This document shows positions 26,107 through 33,576 of a stretch of 33,576 nucleotides of DNA, one piece after another. A program made the position numbers and the translations under genes. The notes under the pieces are model-generated. The model saw nothing but the letters and a program-made list of their open reading frames with translations, did no database searches and was not told the DNA's origin. The stretch comes from Sideroxydans sp. (lineage in GTDB: Bacteria > Pseudomonadota > Gammaproteobacteria > Burkholderiales > Gallionellaceae). The stretch lies in assembly GCA_013140695.1 (NCBI GenBank), contig JABFSI010000069.1:1-33576 (forward strand), read 5' to 3'. Positions within the stretch are counted from its first letter, which is position 1. Each line of letters starts with the position of its first letter.

Positions 26107-28001
26107 GCCTCAGCTTGCACACTGTGTGCCCCCTTAAAACCTCGCTTCAAATGCACCAACAATAATGAAACGGTGGCGGGCGTTATGCCGGCAATGCGTC
26201 CTGCTTGACCAATTGTTTGTGGCTTATGTTGATTAAGTTTTTGTTGGGCTTCCATAGACAGTCCGCGTACCGAGCGGTAATCCAAATCGTCCGGTAAATT
26301 AAAATCTTCATAGTGAGCGCGCCGATCAATTTCTCCCTGTTGTTTTTCGATATACCCTTGATATTTAGCTTCCACTTCAATTTGCAACGCTACTGCTTCT
26401 GGCGCAGCGACCCCCGCACCTGGAAGCGTCATCAGGGCGGCATACGTCACTTCAGGGCGGCGTAATAGCTCGTGTAACGAATATTCGCGCTCAATACTTT
26501 TTCCTAGCACGCGATGGGCATCTTCAACTGGTAAAATGCGCGGATTCACCCACGTGCTCCGCAAGCGTTGCGATTCCAATGCTACGGCTTCTCGCTTCGC
26601 TTCAAACGCTTGCCAACGCTCATCACCTACAATGCCCAAGGTTCGCCCAATTTCAGTTAGGCGCGAGTCCGCGTTATCTTCACGCAATTGCAAACGATAT
26701 TCAGCACGACTGGTAAACATGCGATAAGGCTCGATGGCACCACGTGTAATCAAGTCATCCACCATCACGCCCAAATACGCCTCATTGCGCTTCGGGCACC
26801 ACGCTTCTCGTTCCTTCGCAAATAATGCAGCATTCACGCCCGCTAATAACCCTTGCGCAGCAGCTTCTTCGTAGCCCGTAGTGCCATTAATCTGCCCCGC
26901 AAAAAATAAACCTTGTATCTGTTTGGTTTCTAAAGAATTTTTTAACCCACGAGGGTCGAAATAGTCATATTCAATCGCATACCCTGGGCGCAAGATATGC
27001 GCATTTTCCAAGCCCTTTATAGAACGAACCAAAGCCAACTGCACATCAAAGGGCAAACTGGTAGATACCCCATTGGGATAAATTTCATACGTGGTCAAAC
27101 CTTCTGGCTCTAGAAAAATCTGATGCGAAGTCTTGCCCGCAAAACGTGTAATTTTGTCTTCGATTGAGGGGCAATACCGAGGCCCAACCCCTTCGATTAC
27201 ACCAGTGAATAGCGGTGAACGATCTAGTCCACCCCGAATAATTTCATGCGTTCGCTCATTTGTTTCCGTGATCCAACAAGGTAATTGGCGCGGATGCTGG
27301 GTCGCATTCCCCATAAACGAAAATACTGGAACAGGATCATCGCCGTGTTGCACTTGCATTGCCGAATAATCAATCGTTCGGCCATCAATGCGGGGAGGTG
27401 TGCCTGTTTTTAGGCGTCCCGCCGGCAACGCCATTTCTCGCAAACGCTGCGCCAACCGTACAGCAGGCGGATCACCCGCACGCCCAGCAGCATAATTAGA
27501 TTGGCCCACATGAATTAAACCCGCCAAGAACGTGCCTGCTGTCAGAACGACACTCCTAGCAGAAAACCGCAATCCCAGTTGCGTCAATACACCCACAACT
27601 CGTCCCTGCTCTAACAATAAATCATCTACGGCCTGCTGAAACAGCCATAAATTAGGCTGATTTTCCAATCGAGTACGAATGGCTTGTTTATACAAAACAC
27701 GATCTGCTTGTGCGCGAGTTGCACGCACCGCCGGCCCTTTACTAGCATTCAAAATGCGGAACTGAATCCCTCCCTCATCGGTTGCGGCCGCCATTGCACC
27801 ACCCAAAGCATCGACTTCTTTAACTAGATGCCCTTTGCCAATGCCTCCGATAGAGGGGTTGCATGACATCTGCCCCAACGTCTCGATGTTGTGGGAAATC
27901 AGCAGCGTCTTGCAACCAGCACGTGCGCTAGCCAGCGCAGCCTCCGTACCAGCATGGCCACCACCCACCACAACGACATCAAATTTATCAAGGAAATTCA
28001 T
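26103..28001 (-). CDS. mnmG: tRNA uridine-5-carboxymethylaminomethyl modification enzyme MnmG
   Basis: A 632-residue FAD protein that with MnmE installs the cmnm5 group on U34 of certain tRNAs. The FAD-binding [21 protein letters not shown] is at residues 9-29. [36 protein letters not shown] and [20 protein letters not shown] are signature blocks, and the C-terminal helical domain that meets MnmE ends the protein. The ATG at 28001 gives the usual length; its ribosome site is weak. mnmE lies about 100 bases upstream, separated by parS. Confidence 0.97.
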   Translation of the reverse strand: MNFLDKFDVVVVGGGHAGTEAALASARAGCKTLLISHNIETLGQMSCNPSIGGIGKGHLVKEVDALGGAMAAATDEGGIQFRILNASKGPAVRATRAQADRVLYKQAIRTRLENQPNLWLFQQAVDDLLLEQGRVVGVLTQLGLRFSARSVVLTAGTFLAGLIHVGQSNYAAGRAGDPPAVRLAQRLREMALPAGRLKTGTPPRIDGRTIDYSAMQVQHGDDPVPVFSFMGNATQHPRQLPCWITETNERTHEIIRGGLDRSPLFTGVIEGVGPRYCPSIEDKITRFAGKTSHQIFLEPEGLTTYEIYPNGVSTSLPFDVQLALVRSIKGLENAHILRPGYAIEYDYFDPRGLKNSLETKQIQGLFFAGQINGTTGYEEAAAQGLLAGVNAALFAKEREAWCPKRNEAYLGVMVDDLITRGAIEPYRMFTSRAEYRLQLREDNADSRLTEIGRTLGIVGDERWQAFEAKREAVALESQRLRSTWVNPRILPVEDAHRVLGKSIEREYSLHELLRRPEVTYAALMTLPGAGVAAPEAVALQIEVEAKYQGYIEKQQGEIDRRAHYEDFNLPDDLDYRSVRGLSMEAQQKLNQHKPQTIGQAGRIAGITPATVSLLLVHLKRGFKGAHSVQAEA

Positions 28002-28062
28002 ATTGCTGCCAACTAAAAAGGACGCGCATCTTACTCCAGCAGGATTAGATTACAAAACCGAT

Positions 28063-28078
28063 TGTTTCACGTGAAACA
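28063..28078. promoter_or_regulatory. parS: parS centromere-like site
   Basis: TGTTTCACGTGAAACA is a perfect 16-base palindrome identical to the conserved bacterial parS consensus. It lies in the 100-base gap between mnmG and mnmE, 3.4 kb from parB and about 4 kb from dnaA. ParB is expected to load here. It is the only perfect copy I noticed in the window. Confidence 0.95.
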
Positions 28079-28101
28079 GATTGTGGCTGCTTGAGGTGGT
28101 T

Positions 28102-29445
28102 TTATTTGCCTATGCAAAAACGGCTAAATATCTCGCCCAATAAATCATCTGCCACAAACTCCCCTGTGATTTGATTGAGTGCCAGCTGTGCGTGCCGCAG
28201 CTCCTCGGCCAAGAGTTCTTGCGCTTCAAGCTGTTGCGAAGCAGCGTCTAGATGTTCTGAGGCTCGATCAATAGCAACGAGATGGCGTGTACGTGCCATA
28301 AATACGCCAGCCTCTTGTCGCCAGCCGATGGTTTGCAAGACACATTCACGCAATGCTTCAATTCCAATATCCGCTTTGGCTGATAGGTAAAGATGTGTGA
28401 CACCCTTTTCTTCAATCACCCTCGCAACTTGTTGTGTAAGGTCGATTTTATTGTGAACAAATAGGCACGGAATATGATTAGGAATACGCGCCAACAAGGG
28501 CATGATTTCAGCAGGATTGGGATTGGCACTGTCGATTAACACCAACACCAAGTCAGCACGCTCGATGTTTTGTTGAGTACGCTCCATGCCCAAACGCTCA
28601 ACCACATCTTCTGTTTCACGCAATCCTGCGGTATCTATGATGTGTAGCGGTACACCGTTAATTTGCAACACTTGGCGAATTGCATCTCGCGTAGTACCTG
28701 CGATATCACTGACTAGTGCGACCTCTTCTCCCGCCAAGCGGTTCATCAAACTAGATTTCCCCACATTGGGCGCGCCCACCAAGACCACTTGTGCGCCTTC
28801 ACGCAGAATACTGCCTTGTTTAGCTAGTTCGCCAATGCGCCTAAGTTCCCCTTGAATGGCATCTATTTTTGCAGCCAGCTTGTGTGTATCTGTTTCGACT
28901 ACGCCCTCTTCTTCCGGAAAGTCTAGCGTTGCTTCAACATACATTCGCAAATCAATCAGGCGTTTTACAACAGAATGGATTACATTAGAAAAGTCACCTT
29001 GTAATGATCTGACAGCGCTACGTGCGGCTTGCTGCGTAGTGGCTTCAATTAAATCTGCCACACTCTCCGCTTGCGCCAAGTCCATCTTGTCGTTCATAAA
29101 GGCCCGTTCGGTGAACTCGCCGGGTTGCGCTAACCGCGCTCCAAGTGCCAAACAACGCTGTAATACCAACTCTAATACACCTTGCCCACCATGACCCTGC
29201 AGCTCCAGCACTTCCTCGCCCGTGTAGGAAAGAGGCGCAGGAAAATACAGGGCTATGCCTTGATCTAGCACGCTATTGTCTGCTGCAAAAAAGGGGGTGT
29301 AAGTGGCGACTCTAGGTTCAAGCAAGCGACCTGTTAGCGTGTTGGATAAACGCTCCAAGCCAAACCCAGAGATGCGCACGATGCCAATACCACCGCGGCC
29401 AGGAGCGGTCGCAATAGCGGCAATAATGTCAGGTCTTTTTTGCAC
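28102..29445 (-). CDS. mnmE: tRNA modification GTPase MnmE
   Basis: A roughly 448-residue GTPase partner of MnmG. The N-terminal tetrahydrofolate domain starts DIIAAIATAPGRGGIGIVRISG. The G domain has GAPNVGKSSLMNRL (G1), AGTTRDAI (G2), DTAGLRETED (G3) and HNKIDL (G4), and the end FCIGK carries the family's C-terminal CxGK cysteine. There is no ATG in the right place. The frame is open to a TTG at 29493, but the GTG at 29445 (or the TTG at 29448, with AGAGG about nine bases upstream) gives the normal length. Either way it overlaps the end of yidC by about 17 bases or more. Confidence 0.94.
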   Translation of the reverse strand: MQKRPDIIAAIATAPGRGGIGIVRISGFGLERLSNTLTGRLLEPRVATYTPFFAADNSVLDQGIALYFPAPLSYTGEEVLELQGHGGQGVLELVLQRCLALGARLAQPGEFTERAFMNDKMDLAQAESVADLIEATTQQAARSAVRSLQGDFSNVIHSVVKRLIDLRMYVEATLDFPEEEGVVETDTHKLAAKIDAIQGELRRIGELAKQGSILREGAQVVLVGAPNVGKSSLMNRLAGEEVALVSDIAGTTRDAIRQVLQINGVPLHIIDTAGLRETEDVVERLGMERTQQNIERADLVLVLIDSANPNPAEIMPLLARIPNHIPCLFVHNKIDLTQQVARVIEEKGVTHLYLSAKADIGIEALRECVLQTIGWRQEAGVFMARTRHLVAIDRASEHLDAASQQLEAQELLAEELRHAQLALNQITGEFVADDLLGEIFSRFCIGK

Positions 29446-31063
29446 CAAGCTGTTCGGCCTCTGCGGCACGCTTGATATACCACTGCTGACCAATTGACAG
29501 CACGTTATTTACGATGGAATACAACACCAGTCCCGCAGGGAAAAAGAAGAACACCACGCTAAAAGCAATCGGCATGATTTGCATGACTTTCGCTTGAATC
29601 GGGTCAGTGGGTACGGGATTCAACTTACTTTGAATCAACATACTGGCGCCCATGATCAGCGGCAAAATGTAGTAAGGATCAGTGGCTGATAAGTCATTAA
29701 TCCATCCAATAAAAGGGGCGTGACGGAGTTCAACACTTTCCAAAATTGCCCAATATAGGCCGATAAAAACGGGGATTTGAATCAACATTGGCAAACATCC
29801 GCCCAAAGGATTGATTTTTTCCGTCTTGTACAAATCCATCATGGCTTTGTTCAACCGTTCGCGGTCATCGCCATACTGTTTCTTAATTTTTTCTAGTTTT
29901 GGAGCAACCACACTCATTTTAGCCATTGAACGATAGCTGGCTGCCGACAACGGGAAGAAAGCCAATTTAATCAGCACCGTCAACAACACGATAGCCACCC
30001 CCCAGTTATGCACGAGGTCATTCAAAAACGACATCGCCCAAAACAACGGCGCCGCAAAAACTGTAAAAATGCCGTAATCCACCGTTAGCCCCAAACCTGG
30101 TGCAATTTCGTCCAACTTAGTCATGGCGGGACCAACATACAATTGGTTGCTAATCGTTTGTGTTTGATTAGGTTCAACGCTCGCCATAGGCAGGATCACG
30201 CCAACTGAATTGAGATTTCCTTCCACGTGTTTAGTATAAAACTCACGTGGTGACTTGCCTTGTGGTAACCAAGCAGATACAAAGTAATGCTGCACCATCC
30301 CTACCCAGCCGTTATCTGATTCTTTAGGTAGAGAAACCTTATTCTTTTCAATATCCGAGAAATCTATCTTTAAATATTTATCCAGATCAGTGTATGCAGC
30401 CGCCCCTGTGTAGGTAGGAACAAAAGCTGAAGCGCCTTCAGGCGGAGTCGAATCGCGCAGCAACTGAAAATATGCGGATGGTTGAATAGCTACGCCACTT
30501 GTATTTTGAACGGCATAAACAACATCCACCAAATAGTTACCACGGTGGAATATGTAGGTTTTATTAACCAGTACGCCTTCAACAGCTTTTGCTGTCAGTT
30601 TGACCTCAATCGTGTCTTTTCCCTCAAGCAAAGTAAACATATCCGAATCTGTTTGATATTCGGCGTTGTGTGTTGGCAAGCCCTTACCCAACAATCCAGA
30701 TTGCTCTACGTAAGTCAGACTTCCTTCGCGTTGAAACAGCACTATCGGCTTGGCTTGATCATTGGCATTACGATGTTGTAAAAGAGAAAGGCGTTCAATA
30801 TTGCCGCCCGCTGTGTTGATTTCGGCTTCAAAAACGTCTGTTTTAACATGTAACGTTTTACCGTTAAGCACTTTACTTGTAACTACAGGCGCAGATACTT
30901 GGGGCGCTACAGCAGTGACAACTGAAGGTACGCTCGAATCTTTGCTAGGTGATATAGATGATGAAACGCTCGCTTGAGGTTGATTTTGTCGCGACCACTC
31001 CCCCCACAATACAACTAGAGAAAAGGAAAAAATTAAGAAAAGAAATAGCCGACGCATATCCAT
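29429..31063 (-). CDS. yidC: Membrane protein insertase YidC
   Basis: A 544-residue inner-membrane insertase. It has the N-terminal anchor (MRRLFLFLIFSFSLVVLWG), the large periplasmic beta-domain of Gram-negative YidC (about 60-340), and the conserved insertase core with five membrane helices. The core includes SYRSMAKMSVVAPKLEKIK, the cytoplasmic coiled-coil loop, and INPLGGCLPMLIQIPVFIGLYWAI. The ATG at 31063 or the one two codons later (31057) could be used. It follows yidD by 23 bases. YidC also inserts Fo subunit c, encoded downstream in the same cluster. Confidence 0.97.
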   Translation of the reverse strand: MDMRRLFLFLIFSFSLVVLWGEWSRQNQPQASVSSSISPSKDSSVPSVVTAVAPQVSAPVVTSKVLNGKTLHVKTDVFEAEINTAGGNIERLSLLQHRNANDQAKPIVLFQREGSLTYVEQSGLLGKGLPTHNAEYQTDSDMFTLLEGKDTIEVKLTAKAVEGVLVNKTYIFHRGNYLVDVVYAVQNTSGVAIQPSAYFQLLRDSTPPEGASAFVPTYTGAAAYTDLDKYLKIDFSDIEKNKVSLPKESDNGWVGMVQHYFVSAWLPQGKSPREFYTKHVEGNLNSVGVILPMASVEPNQTQTISNQLYVGPAMTKLDEIAPGLGLTVDYGIFTVFAAPLFWAMSFLNDLVHNWGVAIVLLTVLIKLAFFPLSAASYRSMAKMSVVAPKLEKIKKQYGDDRERLNKAMMDLYKTEKINPLGGCLPMLIQIPVFIGLYWAILESVELRHAPFIGWINDLSATDPYYILPLIMGASMLIQSKLNPVPTDPIQAKVMQIMPIAFSVVFFFFPAGLVLYSIVNNVLSIGQQWYIKRAAEAEQLGAKKT

Positions 31064-31086
31064 CTGTGTACACCCTAATAATTAAC

Positions 31087-31296
31087 TTATGGAACAGGAT
31101 CGTAGCCACCCGAATTAAATGGATGGCACCGCCCTACTCGCTTAATTGACATCCACAAACCCTTAATCGCACCATATTTCTCAATGGCCTCATATGAGTA
31201 TTGTGAACAAGTAGGACTAAAACGACAGGAAGGCGGTGTCATCGGACTGATAAACCGTTGATATCCACGCACAAGCTTTAAGAAAAAACGCTTCAT
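31087..31296 (-). CDS. yidD: Membrane protein insertion efficiency factor YidD
   Basis: A 69-residue protein of the UPF0161 family: [35 protein letters not shown] followed by [15 protein letters not shown]. The three conserved Cys and the amphipathic N-terminus match the family, which assists membrane insertion together with YidC. The start overlaps the rnpA stop by four bases. The order rpmH-rnpA-yidD-yidC is widely conserved. Confidence 0.96.
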   Translation of the reverse strand: MKRFFLKLVRGYQRFISPMTPPSCRFSPTCSQYSYEAIEKYGAIKGLWMSIKRVGRCHPFNSGGYDPVP

Positions 31297-31655
31297 TTTT
31301 GCTGTAAGGCTCGTTGTATGGATTCATTTAACGCAAGTTGCGCCGCCACTTTATCTACTGCATCAGGCACTTTACGTAGGCGAATAACAATATCTCGCGC
31401 TACCCGAGCATCACCCAAAAGACGGAAGGCCTCACGAATTTGCCGCTTAATTCGATTCCGAAGGACCGCACTGGGTGCAACCCGCTTACCCACTGTTACA
31501 CCTAGCCTTGCGTTTGTTTGTGTATTGGGTTCTGAATGAACCGCAAACCAAGGATTGGTATGCGCTCTTGCTTTGAGTATTCGGGAAAAACCATCTCGAC
31601 GCGATAATCTATAGCGTCGAGAAAATATAAACGTTTTTACTGAATTACACGCCAA
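31293..31655 (-). CDS. rnpA: Ribonuclease P protein component
   Basis: The protein subunit of RNase P, which trims the 5' leader of tRNA precursors. [17 protein letters not shown] opens the domain and [15 protein letters not shown] is the RNR signature. No ATG exists near the expected start. A TTG at 31655 gives 120 residues, like E. coli (119), and overlaps the end of rpmH by 11 bases. The frame stays open further to a GTG at 31703, which would give 136 residues and a longer overlap with rpmH. I prefer the TTG, with moderate certainty. The end overlaps yidD by four bases. Confidence 0.9.
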   Translation of the reverse strand: MACNSVKTFIFSRRYRLSRRDGFSRILKARAHTNPWFAVHSEPNTQTNARLGVTVGKRVAPSAVLRNRIKRQIREAFRLLGDARVARDIVIRLRKVPDAVDKVAAQLALNESIQRALQQK

Positions 31656-31779
31656 GACGCACGCGGCCTTTGGCTCGACGTGCAGCAATAACAGCACGAC
31701 CACCCTTTGTTTTCATGCGAACTAGAAAGCCGTGCGTACGTTTGCGCTTAATAACGGAAGGTTGAAAGGTACGTTTCAT
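31645..31779 (-). CDS. rpmH: 50S ribosomal protein L34
   Basis: A 44-residue basic protein, [24 protein letters not shown]...[18 protein letters not shown], matching L34 along its length. The frame extends upstream to 31845, but MKRTFQPS fixes the ATG at 31779. A strong promoter lies at 31817-31845. It is the first gene of the minus-strand block and is divergent from dnaA. Confidence 0.98.
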   Translation of the reverse strand: MKRTFQPSVIKRKRTHGFLVRMKTKGGRAVIAARRAKGRVRLGV

Positions 31780-31816
31780 GGTTAGATTCCTTTGTTGGTG
31801 AATTGAAAAGCGCGCG

Positions 31817-31845
31817 ATTACAATCGCTTGCGGCCTTTCTGTCAA
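31817..31845 (-). promoter_or_regulatory. Sigma-70 promoter for rpmH
   Basis: On the minus strand TTGACA (31845 to 31840), a 17-base spacer, and TGTAAT (31822 to 31817). The -35 is perfect and the -10 differs by one base, with ideal spacing. The -10 ends 37 bases before the rpmH ATG. It would drive rpmH-rnpA and probably more of the cluster. Confidence 0.82.
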
Positions 31846-31857
31846 GCCATTTTAACT

Positions 31858-31866
31858 TGTGGATAA
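31858..31866 (-). promoter_or_regulatory. DnaA box between rpmH and dnaA
   Basis: TTATCCACA on the minus strand, identical to the consensus DnaA box. A -10-like TAGAAT lies at 31883-31888, so the box falls about where the dnaA promoter's -35 would be. Autoregulation by DnaA is therefore plausible, as known in E. coli. I see only this one perfect box in the 142-base gap. Confidence 0.8.
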
Positions 31867-31921
31867 CTTTTTAGGGAGCTTGTAGAATACGACCGTTCCC
31901 AGTTTTCTTCAGTTAGTCTTT

Positions 31922-33271
31922 ATGCCTTCAAATGGTTTGTCGAGTAGTTGCCAGCAATTCTTCAAAGATTTGCTGCCTTTACAACAATACAATTCTTGGA
32001 TTAAACCTTTGGTCTTTGAGGTGGTGGGTAATCGTTTAATTTTAACGGCGCCGAATAGTTTTACGCTGCGCATTATTCAAGAACGATTCTTATCGGAAAT
32101 AACTAAACGCGCGATACCTTTTTTTCAAACTTCACCAGAAGTTGAATTGCGTATTGAAAAACACCCAACTCAAAAACAAACTCAAAAAAGCATTCCCAAT
32201 TCAACACTTAAAGAATCCCCTGCACCGGTGGCTGTAAAAGCACCAAAAATAACCAACAAACTCAATTCACAACTAACGTTTGAAACTTTTGTTACCGGTA
32301 AAGCAAACCAGTTAGCACATGCAGCAGGTCTACAAGTCGCGGAAACTCCAGGGATGACTTACAACCCTTTATTTATATATGGTGGTGTGGGTTTGGGAAA
32401 AACCCATTTACTTCAATCTATTGGAAATTTGGTTGCTAAAGAAAATCCTCAGGCAAAAATCAGTTATATTCATGCAACCAATTATGTTTCTGGTGTCGTA
32501 AAAGCTTTTCAAACCAAGAGCTTTGATGAATTTAAGCAACATTACAACTCTCTGGATTTATTGTTAATTGACGATATTCAATTCATCGCTGATAAACCAG
32601 GTACTCAACAAGAATTTTTCTACACACTAAATTCCTTAATAGACACACACAAACAAGTTGTTATTACCTGTGATACGTTTCCCAAAGAAATTACCGGAAT
32701 TGAACCTCGCTTAACCTCTCGCTTCACCTGTGGCTTAACTGTCGCCATAGAACCCCCAGGTCTTGAAATGCGGGTTGCTATCCTGCTTCAAAAATCTGCT
32801 AATAACAGTACGCCTATCACAGAAGATGTCGCCTTCTTTATAGCAAAACATGTACGCTCAAATATCAGAGAATTAGAAGGTGCACTCAATCGTATTGAAG
32901 CTTATGCACGCTTTCATAAACGTTCTATTACCATCGATTTAGCCAAAGAAGCATTACGCGATCTACTCGCTGCACAAAATAAACAGGTTACTATCGAAAA
33001 TATTCAAAAGACAGTTGCTGATTTTTATCGGCTAAAAATGGTTGATTTACTATCAAAGAAACGTACTCGGGTCATTGCTAGACCACGTCAAATTGCCATG
33101 AGTTTAGCGCGTGAATTAACCCAATTAAGTCTTCCTGAAATTGGCAATGCATTTGGTGGACGTGACCACACCACGGTTTTACATGCCTGCAAAACAATTG
33201 AATTGTTGCGAAACTCCGATAATGTAATTGAAGCAGATTTCAATTTATTACATCAAACCTTACGTGGATAA
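31922..33271 (+). CDS. dnaA: Chromosomal replication initiator DnaA
   Basis: A 449-residue AAA+ protein that binds DnaA boxes and opens oriC. Domain I is at about residues 1-85 (FFKDLLPLQQYNSWIKPL). A short Gln/Lys/Pro-rich linker follows. The AAA+ core has GGVGLGKTHLL (Walker A), LLLIDDIQFI (Walker B) and NIRELEGALNRI. The C-terminal helix-turn-helix contains the GGRDHTTVLHACKTI signature. The ATG at 31922 lacks a strong ribosome site. The gene is visibly more AT-rich than those on the left of the window. The stop codon overlaps a DnaA-box-like sequence (33263-33271). Confidence 0.97.
   Translation: MPSNGLSSSCQQFFKDLLPLQQYNSWIKPLVFEVVGNRLILTAPNSFTLRIIQERFLSEITKRAIPFFQTSPEVELRIEKHPTQKQTQKSIPNSTLKESPAPVAVKAPKITNKLNSQLTFETFVTGKANQLAHAAGLQVAETPGMTYNPLFIYGGVGLGKTHLLQSIGNLVAKENPQAKISYIHATNYVSGVVKAFQTKSFDEFKQHYNSLDLLLIDDIQFIADKPGTQQEFFYTLNSLIDTHKQVVITCDTFPKEITGIEPRLTSRFTCGLTVAIEPPGLEMRVAILLQKSANNSTPITEDVAFFIAKHVRSNIRELEGALNRIEAYARFHKRSITIDLAKEALRDLLAAQNKQVTIENIQKTVADFYRLKMVDLLSKKRTRVIARPRQIAMSLARELTQLSLPEIGNAFGGRDHTTVLHACKTIELLRNSDNVIEADFNLLHQTLRG
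33263..33271 (-). promoter_or_regulatory. DnaA-box-like site at the dnaA stop codon
   Basis: TTATCCACG on the minus strand, one base off TTATCCACA. It overlaps the last codons of dnaA and opens the dnaA-dnaN gap. Confidence 0.55.
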
Positions 33272-33474
33272 GTAACTTAAGGTTGTTGATGAATTGTTGA
33301 TAAGGGTAATTATGCGGTTGTGTATTAATTGTTTCAACATGCTGTACATAAATTGCACTTTGATTTATTAACATCTTTCAATAGAAGTAGAACATTGAAT
33401 TAATTGTACTTTTATAGTTACTCACAGATTTAGCTGGCCTTATTATTCTTATTAAGTATTTAAGGAAAAAACAT
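33272..33474. other. AT-rich dnaA-dnaN intergenic region, candidate oriC
   Basis: 203 bases with no gene. It is strongly AT-rich, with many short A/T runs, and carries a DnaA-box-like site at each of 33263-33271 and 33295-33303. TTATTAACATC and similar stretches could serve as an unwinding region. Only two near-consensus boxes are seen, so the gap might be just the dnaN promoter region, and the initiator sites could include the box upstream of dnaA. Confidence 0.5.
33295..33303 (-). promoter_or_regulatory. DnaA-box-like site in the dnaA-dnaN gap
   Basis: TTATCAACA on the minus strand, one base off the consensus TTATCCACA, 23 bases after the dnaA stop. Confidence 0.5.
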
Positions 33475-33576
33475 ATGTTTATAAAACAAATTAGTCGTAA
33501 TGATTTACTAACCCCCCTACAAGCTGTCGTAGGTATTGTTGAACGCAAACAACCCTTGCCTATTCTTTCAAACGTA
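33475..33576 (+). CDS. dnaN: DNA polymerase III beta sliding clamp (5' end only)
   Basis: The first 34 codons are in the window: MFIKQISRNDLLTPLQ followed by VVGIVERKQPLPILSNV, where ERKQ..LPILSN is the conserved opening of the clamp's first domain. AAGGAA at 33462-33467 precedes the ATG. The gene runs off the right edge. dnaA-dnaN order is typical next to the origin. Confidence 0.95.
   Translation, partial: MFIKQISRNDLLTPLQAVVGIVERKQPLPILSNV

Overview
The window is a contiguous piece of a bacterial chromosome around the replication origin. Gene order and protein style suggest a betaproteobacterium, probably of the Nitrosomonadales/Gallionellaceae kind. This is inferred from the dnaA-rpmH-rnpA-yidD-yidC-mnmE-mnmG-rsmG-parAB-atp cluster, the yqgE-ruvX-pyrB-pyrC' operon, and the ubiB and RluA-type genes. 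It is not proven by any marker gene search.

Layout. Positions 1-237 hold the possible 3' end of a gene, a small terminator-like hairpin and a three-copy repeat cluster. A photolyase follows on the minus strand (238-1662). A plus-strand block (1871-13310) starts with the tightly packed yqgE-ruvX-pyrB-pyrC' operon, in which the dihydroorotase-like protein has lost its metal ligands. It continues with an ORF6N-domain gene that overlaps prlC (oligopeptidase A), a DUF4124/glutaredoxin-like protein overlapping xth, a YceK-type lipoprotein gene that looks like a lone integron cassette, an RluA-family pseudouridine synthase, a small membrane protein, a Tim44-domain protein and ubiB. A long stem-loop separates ubiB from the convergent minus-strand block.

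The minus-strand block (13462-31779), read from the origin outward, is rpmH-rnpA-yidD-yidC-mnmE-[parS]-mnmG-rsmG-parA-parB-atpI-atpB-atpE-atpF-atpH-atpA-atpG-atpD-atpC-glmU-glmS. It is nearly gap-free, with several 4-base ATGA-type overlaps. It joins translation and RNase P, membrane insertion, tRNA wobble modification, chromosome segregation, the complete F1Fo ATP synthase and UDP-GlcNAc precursor synthesis. dnaA (31922-33271) and the start of dnaN (33475 to the window end) run the other way. DnaA-box-like sites flank dnaA, and a perfect 16-base parS lies about 4 kb away between mnmG and mnmE, so the origin and the centromere-like site are both in view.

The housekeeping content is ordinary. 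The most interesting signals are small: the cassette-like YceK gene with attC-like ends, a near-palindrome shared by the ORF6N gene and its own leader, an in-frame hairpin-rich insertion inside prlC, the degenerate PyrC', and several inverted-repeat families. I found no defence island, CRISPR array, tRNA, rRNA or complete transposon, and no clear new multi-gene system.
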